DNA from: Acidobacteriota bacterium
GTDB lineage: Bacteria; Acidobacteriota; UBA6911; JACQSX01
Assembly (NCBI GenBank): GCA_016199665.1
Contig: JACQGG010000020.1
Coordinates: 1 to 37,634, forward strand
DNA length: 37,634 nt
Reading direction: 5' to 3'
The position numbers and the translations under genes were made by a program. Under the pieces are notes generated by a model, which was not told the DNA's origin, did not search any database, and saw only the letters and a program-made list of their open reading frames with translations. Shown piece after piece: positions 18,967-27,768 of this stretch (positions are counted from its first letter, which is position 1; every line of letters starts with the position of its first letter).

Positions 18967-19074
18967 TCGGTCAACTCCTGCGTGCGAAGCGTCGGCGCCT
19001 TTACCAGCGCCGTGTGAGTGCCGCTGGTCTTACCAGCAATCGCCTCATTTCGAAAAGCTGTTGCACTTACCAGT

Positions 19075-20091
19075 TCAGCCAGGCCGCTCGCGATCCTGTA
19101 CTCGAACTGTCTCGACGAACATCTTCCGGGCTGCCCGCTCCCGAAGCGTATAGTAGGCGTAAATTGCAGTTTGCACGAAGCTTACCACCGGGTGGTAGAG
19201 CCAGTATCGGTTTCGCTCTCTCAGAGCCAGATAAAGGGCATGCGCCATCGAAACGACTGGAATGCCGCTGTAAAGGGCCCATAACGCGAGCTTCCATTTA
19301 AAGGAACGATTAAAAACCCACCGCATATTCCGCGTCCGGTAGTTGCTGGCCAGATGATACCGATAGTTGCGCGCCATCTTTGCAGACCACTCACGCAGCG
19401 AAGTGACTGTATGGTGGTAGGTCTGCAGCGAAGGAATGTAACCGACCCGAGTGTGCCCTTTTTCAATCAGATCCTGAAAAACGTCATTGTCGCCGAAAAA
19501 GCCTTCCTGCAGAATGGCGTCCCGTACCAGGTCCATTCGATAAACCAGCCCGTTGGCTCCCCAAACCAGCGGTTTTTCCGGCGTCACGTCGAAGGTGTAG
19601 CAGTCGGCGGCAGGGTCGTGCCGTGCGGATCGAAAGTAGTGTTTCAGATTCTTGTTGAGAAAGTGGTTGATCGGATCGCTTTGAATCAGCTCATAGTATT
19701 TATTGATAGGAGGATCCTGGTCTCCTGAAACCAGCTTCCCCCACAGGGCAGCCAGCTTTGAATCTCCTTCAAACTGCCGGGAAGCGCGCTGCAGCCAGTC
19801 GCGGCCTTTCAAACCATTGTCGGCAGCAAAAATGACCAGCAAATCGCCGCTGGCGTTTTTAACGTTGATCTTCGCGCCGAAATCCGCAAGTTTTCTCGGA
19901 TTGGGGAAGATTCTCGCCCCATACCGGCGGGCAATCTGCAGAGTTCCATCCGAGGAGCCGCCATCCGCCACCAGGATTTCCACTCGCTCCCGCGGATAGT
20001 CCTGATCCCGGATTGACCGGAGACATTCCGCCAAATACCGCTCAGCGTTGTACGTCGGCAGGGAAAAACTGAATTTGAGCATTACACGCAA
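19075..20091 (-). CDS. GT2 family glycosyltransferase
   Basis: 338 aa; FSFSLPTYNAERYLAECLRSIRDQDYPRERVEILVADGGSSDGTLQIAR; C-terminal hydrophobic segment. Confidence 0.88.
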   Translation of the reverse strand: MRVMLKFSFSLPTYNAERYLAECLRSIRDQDYPRERVEILVADGGSSDGTLQIARRYGARIFPNPRKLADFGAKINVKNASGDLLVIFAADNGLKGRDWLQRASRQFEGDSKLAALWGKLVSGDQDPPINKYYELIQSDPINHFLNKNLKHYFRSARHDPAADCYTFDVTPEKPLVWGANGLVYRMDLVRDAILQEGFFGDNDVFQDLIEKGHTRVGYIPSLQTYHHTVTSLREWSAKMARNYRYHLASNYRTRNMRWVFNRSFKWKLALWALYSGIPVVSMAHALYLALRERNRYWLYHPVVSFVQTAIYAYYTLRERAARKMFVETVRVQDRERPG

Positions 20092-20744
20092 ACCCTCGGA
20101 AGAATGGAGACCAGTTCCGCCAGATCTCGGATAATGAAGTCCGGGGAGACGCCGGCCAGGGGGTCGCGACTTCGGATGCCGTTCAACACAGCCACCGAAG
20201 CCAACCCCAGGGCCCTGGCGGCCAGGACATCCACTTCGGTGTCTCCCACCAGCAGAAGGGCATCGCGCAGACGCTGCGGCGCCGTTTCAATGAGCCGCCG
20301 CTTCAAAATCCACCCTTCGGCAGACTGCGTGTCACCGGAACAGAGGATTTCGTCAAATGCGCCGCGCACTCCCAAACGTTCGAGTTCCCAAAGCAGGTTG
20401 TCACACTGCTGCCTCAAGGTAGCCGCCGCAAGCTGAAACCCTTCGCCGCGAAGATGCTGCAGCGCCGGAGCCGCGCCCTGCTGTATCTGATCAAGATACA
20501 GGAACCGCCGATCTTCTATGCTTTCGAGCCACCGGACGCGGTAGCGCGACAGGACGCTCGGGTCGGCAAGACCGGGCTCTATTTGATCGAGCGCCTGCCG
20601 TTTTCGCTTGCCTTCCCAGTAGACGGCATAGGGCGCCGGGGTGACATCGATATCCTTGAGGATTTCGCTATGAACCGCGTAATAGCGCCGTGATACGTCG
20701 ATGACCGGACCATCCAAGTCCAGAAAAATAGTTTTGCCCATCGG
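20082..20744 (-). CDS. HAD-superfamily phosphatase/hydrolase
   Basis: MGKTIFLDLDGPVIDVSRRYY (motif I), LLVGDTEVDVLAARALGLASVAV (motif IV). ORF track start is 20759; internal Met MGKT at 20744 preferred. Confidence 0.85.
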   Translation of the reverse strand, partial: PMGKTIFLDLDGPVIDVSRRYYAVHSEILKDIDVTPAPYAVYWEGKRKRQALDQIEPGLADPSVLSRYRVRWLESIEDRRFLYLDQIQQGAAPALQHLRGEGFQLAAATLRQQCDNLLWELERLGVRGAFDEILCSGDTQSAEGWILKRRLIETAPQRLRDALLLVGDTEVDVLAARALGLASVAVLNGIRSRDPLAGVSPDFIIRDLAELVSILPRVCV

Positions 20745-20774
20745 GCTCCCCGCCCGCATCCTGACAAATGCGAG

Positions 20775-21809
20775 CTAGACCTTAAAACGTGTCCAGCGGC
20801 TGATATGATCCGCCAGCCAGTCCAGCTCCTCCACAATGCCGTCCAGGAGCCCCACCTGAGGCTTCCAGCCCAGCAACTGCGTCGCTCGATTGGGACTGAG
20901 GATCATCGTCTGCAGTTCCGACGGCAGCCGCACTCGCCCTTCAACCAGCGCGGAACTTTCTCCCGGCTGGATCGATTCATGCACGATATCGATGGTGCCC
21001 TGGCTCAAGCCGGCAACCTTCTCCGCCAGTTCTCGGACCGACGTTCCGGTGCCGCTGGAAACATTGAGCGGCTCCCCGCAGTTGTTGAACCGGCGCACCA
21101 ACAGCGTGTTGAGCCGGGCCACATCGGATACATGCACAAAATCACGCTGTTGGCCGCCATCCCCAAAAACCACGAGGTGCTTCTTCTCCAGCAATCGCTT
21201 CAGGAACACGGTAAGGACCCGGCCGTACCACTCCCGCGAGCCAAAGACGATGGAGTACCTTAAACTGTAAACGGGAATCCCGTGCTCCCGCTGGTAGTAG
21301 TCGGCGTAGAGTTCCGCCGAAAGCTTGCTGGCGCCGTAGGGCCAGTTTGGCTTCAACGGATGGGATTCGGCCTCCGGCACAGACTGAGCCTGGCCGTATA
21401 CGCACGCCGACGACGCGTTGATCACCGCCTCAACGCCCTGCTCGATGCAGGCCTGCAGGACGTTGACGGTGCCTGCGGTATTGATGGTCAGGTCATGCAC
21501 CGGATGGTCGATGCATTTTATGATTTCGAGCTGCGCCGCCTGATGGGAAACAATTTGATGTCCCGCAATCGCGTTGGACAGTGCCTCGAAATCGAGAATG
21601 TCCCCTTCGACAATCCTGACGTCGGCCTGCACTTCCTTCAGGTTTTCGCGGTAGCCGGAGGAAAAATCATCGTAAACGGTGACGCGAGCGCCCTGGCGCA
21701 CCAGATCTTCGACCACATGGGAGCCGATGAATCCAGCGCCTCCCGTCACCAGAATCCGGAGGTTGTTCAAATCAGGCATTGCCTTGAGGTTCCCTGCCGT
21801 CGGCCACAA
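20775..21809 (-). CDS. NAD-dependent epimerase/dehydratase (UDP-glucose 4-epimerase-like)
   Basis: 344 aa; NLRILVTGGAGFIGSHVVEDLVRQGARVTVYDDFSSGYRENL; SSACVYGQ; YGASKLSAELYADYY. Met at 21779 may be the true start. Confidence 0.92.
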   Translation of the reverse strand: MWPTAGNLKAMPDLNNLRILVTGGAGFIGSHVVEDLVRQGARVTVYDDFSSGYRENLKEVQADVRIVEGDILDFEALSNAIAGHQIVSHQAAQLEIIKCIDHPVHDLTINTAGTVNVLQACIEQGVEAVINASSACVYGQAQSVPEAESHPLKPNWPYGASKLSAELYADYYQREHGIPVYSLRYSIVFGSREWYGRVLTVFLKRLLEKKHLVVFGDGGQQRDFVHVSDVARLNTLLVRRFNNCGEPLNVSSGTGTSVRELAEKVAGLSQGTIDIVHESIQPGESSALVEGRVRLPSELQTMILSPNRATQLLGWKPQVGLLDGIVEELDWLADHISRWTRFKV

Positions 21810-22758
21810 AAAATTCCTGCCAAGTCCGGAGCATCAGGAGATCGAAGACCAGTCCCCGGGAAGGGTCCGGGATCGGCTGGCCCTGGTAAAGCTGAAGCAG
21901 CAGGAGCGGAAGGTTCAATCCTGCCTTGACCGTCAGCGGCAGGCTGGCCGGAAATTTCGGATTGATTTCAATCAAGAAGATCTCCTCTCCCCTGCGAATG
22001 CACTGGATGTTGACGCGCGGAGTCAGATCAAACAGACGGGAGACCTTTCGGGCATATTCCACCAGAAGGGGATCCCCCACCGTCCTGCCCTTCACCTGCA
22101 TGCCCGCCTTGACCTCAATTCGAACTTTGGGCAGAGCGCAGATGAGCTCTCCCTTGAGATCCGTCAAAACATCTATGGTGTACTCGGCCCCCTCCACAAA
22201 ATCCTGGATGATGGCATCCGGCACGTAGCTGGAGAAGAACGCGAGCTCTTTCTTGTTCTCGATCCGGTAGACATTGGCCGACCCGCGGCCTCTTGACGGC
22301 TTAATCAGGAGCGGAAAAGACGCCTCTTCCAGTTCCGGCGCTCCCGGCAAATAAGTCCGCGGAGTGAGCAAGCCGAGCTCCTGGCAGCGCTTGAAGAACG
22401 CGTACTTATCCTTGGTAATCCTCACCGTTTCCGCGGTATTGCCGATTACGGTCACACCGTGGCTCTTGAAGAATGCAGCCTGCTCGGCAAAGACAGGAAG
22501 CTCCTCATCTATGATCGGGAAAACATACCCGGCCCCGCGAGAACGGCAGATCTCGAGAACCCTGGGAACAAACTCAGGAGCATCGGCCCTGGGCACGACG
22601 AAATTCTCATGGGCCAGCCTGAAACCCACCGACCGCGGGTTCATGTCGGCGGCCAACAGCGTCAGGCGACCATCGGCTCGAAGAGCCTGAAGCACGGCAA
22701 AGCCCGGAACCGAGCCGGCGCTCATGACCAGAACACTGGGGGGGGGGCTAGCGGGCAT
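21772..22758 (-). CDS. ATP-grasp domain protein (carbamoyl-phosphate-synthase-like/peptide or amino-acid ligase family)
   Basis: Preferred start MPASPPPSVLVMSAGSVPGFAVLQAL at 22758 (ORF track start is 22860); DKYAFFKRCQELGLLTPRTYL, FPLLIKPSRGRGSANVYRIENKKEL, FLIEINPKFPASLPLTVKAG. Confidence 0.85.
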   Translation of the reverse strand: MPASPPPSVLVMSAGSVPGFAVLQALRADGRLTLLAADMNPRSVGFRLAHENFVVPRADAPEFVPRVLEICRSRGAGYVFPIIDEELPVFAEQAAFFKSHGVTVIGNTAETVRITKDKYAFFKRCQELGLLTPRTYLPGAPELEEASFPLLIKPSRGRGSANVYRIENKKELAFFSSYVPDAIIQDFVEGAEYTIDVLTDLKGELICALPKVRIEVKAGMQVKGRTVGDPLLVEYARKVSRLFDLTPRVNIQCIRRGEEIFLIEINPKFPASLPLTVKAGLNLPLLLLQLYQGQPIPDPSRGLVFDLLMLRTWQEFFVADGREPQGNA

Positions 22759-23806
22759 GTGAAGCCGCCGGAGACTCAACAGGTTCAGCCGCACTGCCAT
22801 TTTGAATCGATCTTTCGATTGCCTTGAGAATTCGTATGATTCCGACGGCGTGCCTTCCATCCGTCAACGGGGTTTGGCCCAAGGCAACGCACTTCAGAAA
22901 GTGCGCACACAGGTTTTTCAGCGGCTCGCTGGCTTCAATCTTGGGAGACCTGATGGCGCCGTCTCTCATGAGAAGCTTGAATTCTCCAAAGCTGTCCACT
23001 TCCGCCTGCACCGGAACCACACCCTTTTCAAAGATGCGTATCGGCTCGAGTGAATCGAGGTCGTCAAATACGATCCGCTGATTGCTCCCAACCACGGTGA
23101 CACGCCGGACCTTGTTGGGGTCCGCCCAGCTTACGTGAATGTTGCAGAGCACGTTGTTGGGGTAGTGCAGGGTGATGAAAGCTACATCTTCACGCGCATT
23201 TCCCAGAAATCGGGCGCCGACGGCGCTGACGCTCACCGGTTCATCCCCCAGTACAAAATTCGCAATTGAGATGTCATGGGTGGCCAGGTCCCACACCGCG
23301 TTGACGTCCTTGCGAATCGGACCCAGGTTGGTGCGAGTGGCGTGGATATAGTAGGCTTTGCCGAATTCGGCGCTCTCCACATAGTGTTTCAACGCTGTCA
23401 CGCCGGCGTTGAACAGGAAGGTGTGGCCGACCATCAGGACGCATTTCCGCGCCTGGGCGAGCGCTACCAGCGCCTCCGCCTCACCCACTTCCAGCGTGAT
23501 TGGCTTTTCAACCAGCAGATGTTTCCCAGCCTCGAGAACCTGACAAGCCACCGCATAGTGCGTCGCGGCGGGAGTGGCGACCACCACGGCATCCGCTTCG
23601 GCCAGCAACGCACCCATTTCCCGGTAAGCTCTGATCGCGGGAAATCGTTCCAGAGCCATGGCCACGCGGGGGGCGTCCGGCTCCAACAGTCCGATCAACT
23701 GCGATTCGCGGATTTCACTGAAGACCCTCAGATAGTTCATCCCCCAGTGGCCGCACCCGATGACGCCGATCTTTAGCTTCTGGCTAGAATCCACCCGTTT
23801 CTCCAC
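22748..23806 (-). CDS. Gfo/Idh/MocA family oxidoreductase
   Basis: 352 aa; KIGVIGCGHWGMNYLRVF; VVVATPAATHYAVACQVLEAGKHLLVEKPITLEVGEAEALVALA. Confidence 0.93.
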   Translation of the reverse strand: MEKRVDSSQKLKIGVIGCGHWGMNYLRVFSEIRESQLIGLLEPDAPRVAMALERFPAIRAYREMGALLAEADAVVVATPAATHYAVACQVLEAGKHLLVEKPITLEVGEAEALVALAQARKCVLMVGHTFLFNAGVTALKHYVESAEFGKAYYIHATRTNLGPIRKDVNAVWDLATHDISIANFVLGDEPVSVSAVGARFLGNAREDVAFITLHYPNNVLCNIHVSWADPNKVRRVTVVGSNQRIVFDDLDSLEPIRIFEKGVVPVQAEVDSFGEFKLLMRDGAIRSPKIEASEPLKNLCAHFLKCVALGQTPLTDGRHAVGIIRILKAIERSIQNGSAAEPVESPAASHAR

Positions 23807-23895
23807 GGAAGAATTTCAGGAAAAAAGACAACTTTTTCCCTTCCTCAATGTCTCGCTCTAAGAAAAACAACAGAAAGATGTTCGAAAAAACCGTC

Positions 23896-25386
23896 TTAAT
23901 GCGGGGTAGCGGCAGAGCTGAGCTTAAGGTTGTCGAGCGCAAAATCCTTCAGGTGACCTACAACTTTCCATGCTGCCCGCCCCAGGAACTTGATGTCATC
24001 CAGGCTTCGCACCGATATCACCTTGCGCGCGATGTATTGCGGACTCATAAATGACTTGTACAACTGCTGGGATAGCTGCAGAACATCTTCGGTGGTCAGT
24101 TGGCTTACCATCACTTGTTCGCGCATGTCGTAGCGATCCCAGTCCTCATGCAGCAGCCAGCCGTTCTCTCTGCACTGCTTGAACAACTGCGTTCCCGGAT
24201 AAGGGATCGTGATGGTGGCCTGAAGGGTATCGATCCATCCGCGCTGGAACAGATCCTTGCATAAATCGATGGTCTGCTGGGCCTGCGCCTTGGTTTCCCA
24301 TGGATAGCCGACCATGCAGGTAACGTGGGGTTCCAGGCCCGCTCTTTTCGCCATGCGCATTGCGTCGCGGATATCCTGAACCGTGTTTCCCTTGTTGAGC
24401 CTTTCCAGCGTCCGGTCATTGCCCGACTCCACCCCGTAAAGAATGAAGCGGAAACCGGCCCGTCCCATCAAATTGTACTGCTCCTGATTTAACGCTCCCG
24501 GCTTCATATTGCAGCCGAATTTGAGCTTCTTGTTGTACCCGCGCGCGATCATCGCTTCGCAGAATTTCTGCAGAAACGCTCCACCCGGGAAAGTGCCGGT
24601 ATCGTCAAAGATTTCCTTGACACCGTACTTGTGGATCAGTACTTCCACTTCTTCCAAAAGCTGGTCGGCAGTCATGACCTGAAACTTGGGAAAGATCGTC
24701 GTCCAGGAGCAGAAAGTGCAGCCGCCATCCTTGCGCCACCAGCAGTCCCGGCCCGCCATGGTGTAGGTTCCCGGCAAGTACTTGTAATTCCCGTTATGAT
24801 ACGCGTAGAGCCGCCACTTAGTGAGGTCACGGTCCAGCATTGGGATTTCGTGGAGACTCCCTTTTTGTTCGAAATGCCCGGTTGACTTAAAGCCGTTGCC
24901 GTCGCGATAGAAGACCCCGGCCGCGAGCGCCTCGCCTCCGGAAATGTTTCCGGCAAGATTCAGCAGCGAAAGATCATAGTTGCCGCCTGTTATCACATAG
25001 TCCACCCCGGAGTTTTCCATCGACTCCTCAGGAAAACCGGTGACGTGATCCCCCATCAGCACCGTAATGATGTCCGGGCGCAGCTCTTTGATGCGGTTGA
25101 TGATGCGCCAGTGTGTGCGGATGACGGGCGTCTTGGATTCAATCGCAATCAAATCGACATCCGAGTGTTGCAGCTCCTCCAGCCAGGGGCGCAGCCTCTT
25201 TTTTTCCGCGATCGCGTCGTCCCACACCACTTCGTATCCGCTCCGCTTCAGGAGAGTGGCCGCATAGGCGGGCACCATGGGATAGATGTAGGTGGGAGCA
25301 TTAAAGTACTGAAACTGCCGATTTTGAGCCAGAAGCGGAGTCCCCTTGGGAGAATCAATTGGCGGATAGGAAATCGCAATTTTCAT
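23896..25386 (-). CDS. B12-binding-domain-type radical SAM protein with atypical CX7CX2C cluster motif
   Basis: 496 aa; GRDCWWRKDGGCTFCSW; FILYGVESGNDRTLERLNKGNTVQDIRDAMRMAKRAGLEPHVTCMVGYPWET; N-terminal Rossmann-like region with DYVITGGNYD. Confidence 0.88.
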   Translation of the reverse strand: MKIAISYPPIDSPKGTPLLAQNRQFQYFNAPTYIYPMVPAYAATLLKRSGYEVVWDDAIAEKKRLRPWLEELQHSDVDLIAIESKTPVIRTHWRIINRIKELRPDIITVLMGDHVTGFPEESMENSGVDYVITGGNYDLSLLNLAGNISGGEALAAGVFYRDGNGFKSTGHFEQKGSLHEIPMLDRDLTKWRLYAYHNGNYKYLPGTYTMAGRDCWWRKDGGCTFCSWTTIFPKFQVMTADQLLEEVEVLIHKYGVKEIFDDTGTFPGGAFLQKFCEAMIARGYNKKLKFGCNMKPGALNQEQYNLMGRAGFRFILYGVESGNDRTLERLNKGNTVQDIRDAMRMAKRAGLEPHVTCMVGYPWETKAQAQQTIDLCKDLFQRGWIDTLQATITIPYPGTQLFKQCRENGWLLHEDWDRYDMREQVMVSQLTTEDVLQLSQQLYKSFMSPQYIARKVISVRSLDDIKFLGRAAWKVVGHLKDFALDNLKLSSAATPH

Positions 25387-25522
25387 AGGGTATTACCCGC
25401 GCCGACCCGGACGCGACAGAGCTTGCCTGAACATACTAACCGCTGGCCAGTGCCCTGCGCAATAGTTTTCTCTGACGACTCCGACGATCTCTCTGTAACG
25501 CTCTCTGTTGCAATACCGCGCT

Positions 25523-26521
25523 TCATCGAACCAGCCTTCGAGTAAGCAAACCCTTTATGAAATAGAGCCCGTAGCAAAAGTGCGTCGTGAAGATCCCTGC
25601 CCCACTCAGCAGCCCAAGCGCGAGGCTCCTGGTTCGGGCGGAAACAGCCGCCACTGAGACGATCAGCAGCGCTCCATAAGCCGTCACCAGCATCAGTGGA
25701 AGTCTGAGCAGCGGGCTGCTGCTGAAAACTGCAGGCAACGCCGCCAGCAGGGTGATGGTGAAAGCCGAAGGGAGGAAGTAGCTGGCTCGGAGTGACGTAT
25801 CAGGGTAAACCTTGGCAAAAAATCCCCGGTGCAGGGCATAATTGGTTATCTGCCTGAGGTGAGGCAGGAAGAGCTCCCGGCGGTGGTGCCATACGAAAAC
25901 ATTCGGATCATAAATGATCTTTAGCCCCAGTTCCTTGGTCACCGCCAGGCAGAGCTTGGTGTCTTCCCCCGGCCAAAAAGTTGAATCAAACCCCCCCGCC
26001 TTTTCAAATACGTCCCTGCGAATGAGGAAGTTGACCGAAGGGTAGTCGTCCACCTCGCGTTTTCGCTGGGGCACATAACGATATGCAAACACCCCTCCTC
26101 CAAGCCAGGTGGAAAAGACTTCGCCCGAGGCCTTCTGCCAGAGGTTGTCATCGACAGGGGTGACGGCCGGCCCTCCGACAGCCCCTACGCCGGGGTCCTC
26201 AAAGTGAAGCAAGGCATGATCGAGCCAGTCAGCCGTCGGATAAGCGTCGTCGTCGAGAAACGCCAGAACCTGAGCATCGGAAAACCGGAGAGCCATATCC
26301 CTCTTTTCGGCGGGACCGACGGCGCCAGTGGGCAAGATCTTGACCCGGCCGCCGCCAGGGAAGAACTCGCCTGTTTCGGCAGCGTCCGGCAGAATCAGAA
26401 CTTCAAAATTGCCGTAGTTGAGGTTCAAAATGTGAGGGACAGACTCCCTCACGTAGGCGTTGATCTTTCTAACGGGAATAATGATCGCGACTTGCGGCGA
26501 TCGCAGCGGATCGAGTTGCAT
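25523..26521 (-). CDS. GT2 family glycosyltransferase with C-terminal TM helices
   Basis: 332 aa; VAIIIPVRKINAYVRESVPHILNL; AFLDDDAYPTADWLDHAL; FWPGEDTKLCLAV. Confidence 0.88.
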   Translation of the reverse strand: MQLDPLRSPQVAIIIPVRKINAYVRESVPHILNLNYGNFEVLILPDAAETGEFFPGGGRVKILPTGAVGPAEKRDMALRFSDAQVLAFLDDDAYPTADWLDHALLHFEDPGVGAVGGPAVTPVDDNLWQKASGEVFSTWLGGGVFAYRYVPQRKREVDDYPSVNFLIRRDVFEKAGGFDSTFWPGEDTKLCLAVTKELGLKIIYDPNVFVWHHRRELFLPHLRQITNYALHRGFFAKVYPDTSLRASYFLPSAFTITLLAALPAVFSSSPLLRLPLMLVTAYGALLIVSVAAVSARTRSLALGLLSGAGIFTTHFCYGLYFIKGLLTRRLVR

Positions 26522-27767
26522 GGACTATTCTCACCAGCAGCAAGACACAGGCCATGAGGCCCGTAACCGTCATGTAGAAAAGGACATCGGGAATGTTCCG
26601 ACTCCAGAAGTAGAGGCTCCCAACCTGAAACAAGGAGACGAATGCAAGAACCTTGTAGGTATCCTGGATGTCACGGGCCAGGCAATAATTTACCGATAAG
26701 GTCATGATGGCAAAACAGACCATAGCCAGTCCGTAAGGTCCGAGGAAGGCGGCTCCCCCCTGGTATTGGCCCCCCAGAAACAGACGCAGCAAAGGCTCCG
26801 GAAAAGCATAAAAAAAGATAACGCCGGCCAGCGAGATGCCGGCTGTCAGCACGGTCGAGAAAACAAACAAGCGGAAGGACTCGGCGCGCTCTGCGCCCGA
26901 AACCTTGGGGAGCAACACCTGCGCCACGGCCGCCGGCAGGTACAGAATGGTTCGTCCCAGAACACACACGCCGGCGTAGATCCCGGCCTGCTCGGGATTG
27001 AACCGGTGTTTGACCAGCACCATGTCGATGAAAGTGATCAGAGTGAGAAAGAAGAGCGTTGCCGATGTGGACGAGAACTGCAGGCTCTCGGGCTTCTCCC
27101 CGTTCTCGTCCGGGTAGGGCCGGAGAAGGCTGCGGATCAACAGGAAAGAGAGGATAAATACCGCCGCCGTGGCGAGGATCGCCGCCGAGAGCGCTCCCAC
27201 CAGCGCCGCACCCGCCCAAACCAGGAGGACCGCCGCCACGAGCCGAATTCCGCCCAGAATCGTCCCGAGTCCTGCATACACGGCAAAGCGCTGAAGACCC
27301 TGATAAAAGCCGATGTTGAGCGCCGCCAGAAGGGACCAGAACACCAGAACGGCAAACAACATGAGCGGCCAGAACTGCTCCAGGTTCAGGAACCGCTGCA
27401 GCGGAGAAAACATCAGGACCACCGTGGCGGCGGCGGCTCCGGAAAAGAACGCCGTCTTTTTCAGCACCGAGTAATAGAGGGCCCGAATCTGCCCCCAGGA
27501 CTCTCGACGCGCCATGCGAGCAATGTGTTTGGCCTTGACCAGCGTGATGGTGGCGGCCGGAACCGAAATGATGATCGTCAACGACAGAATGGCATTCAGC
27601 GCGCCGAAATCGGCCAGCGTTAAAAGCCTCCCCATGGCAAACTGGTAAAGGTAGTTGGCCACATTCCCCAACATTCCGACAACCAGGACCACGGCGCTGG
27701 AACGAAGCAGATCCCGCCGCTCGGTGTTCAGCAGCGTGCGTCCCCACCTCAGTACCAGCGAGGTCAT
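26469..27767 (-). CDS. Polysaccharide flippase/oligosaccharide transporter (Wzx/MATE-like)
   Basis: 432 aa, about 12 hydrophobic segments; SSAVVLVVGMLGNVANYLYQFAMGRLLTLADFGALNAILSL typical N-terminus. Confidence 0.87.
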   Translation of the reverse strand: MTSLVLRWGRTLLNTERRDLLRSSAVVLVVGMLGNVANYLYQFAMGRLLTLADFGALNAILSLTIIISVPAATITLVKAKHIARMARRESWGQIRALYYSVLKKTAFFSGAAAATVVLMFSPLQRFLNLEQFWPLMLFAVLVFWSLLAALNIGFYQGLQRFAVYAGLGTILGGIRLVAAVLLVWAGAALVGALSAAILATAAVFILSFLLIRSLLRPYPDENGEKPESLQFSSTSATLFFLTLITFIDMVLVKHRFNPEQAGIYAGVCVLGRTILYLPAAVAQVLLPKVSGAERAESFRLFVFSTVLTAGISLAGVIFFYAFPEPLLRLFLGGQYQGGAAFLGPYGLAMVCFAIMTLSVNYCLARDIQDTYKVLAFVSLFQVGSLYFWSRNIPDVLFYMTVTGLMACVLLLVRIVHATRSAAIAASRDHYSR

Positions 27768-27768
27768 A

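Noticed and set aside
19023-19037. GCTGGT-CTT-ACCAGC hairpin and nearby TTACCAG repeats
   Set aside because: Stem of only 6 bp with a 3-nt loop and no U-tract; too short to distinguish from chance.
26671-27747. Minus-strand 358-aa ORF in an alternative frame of the flippase
   Set aside because: Gly/Arg/His-rich out-of-frame translation; the 26469-27767 frame encodes a convincing membrane transporter.
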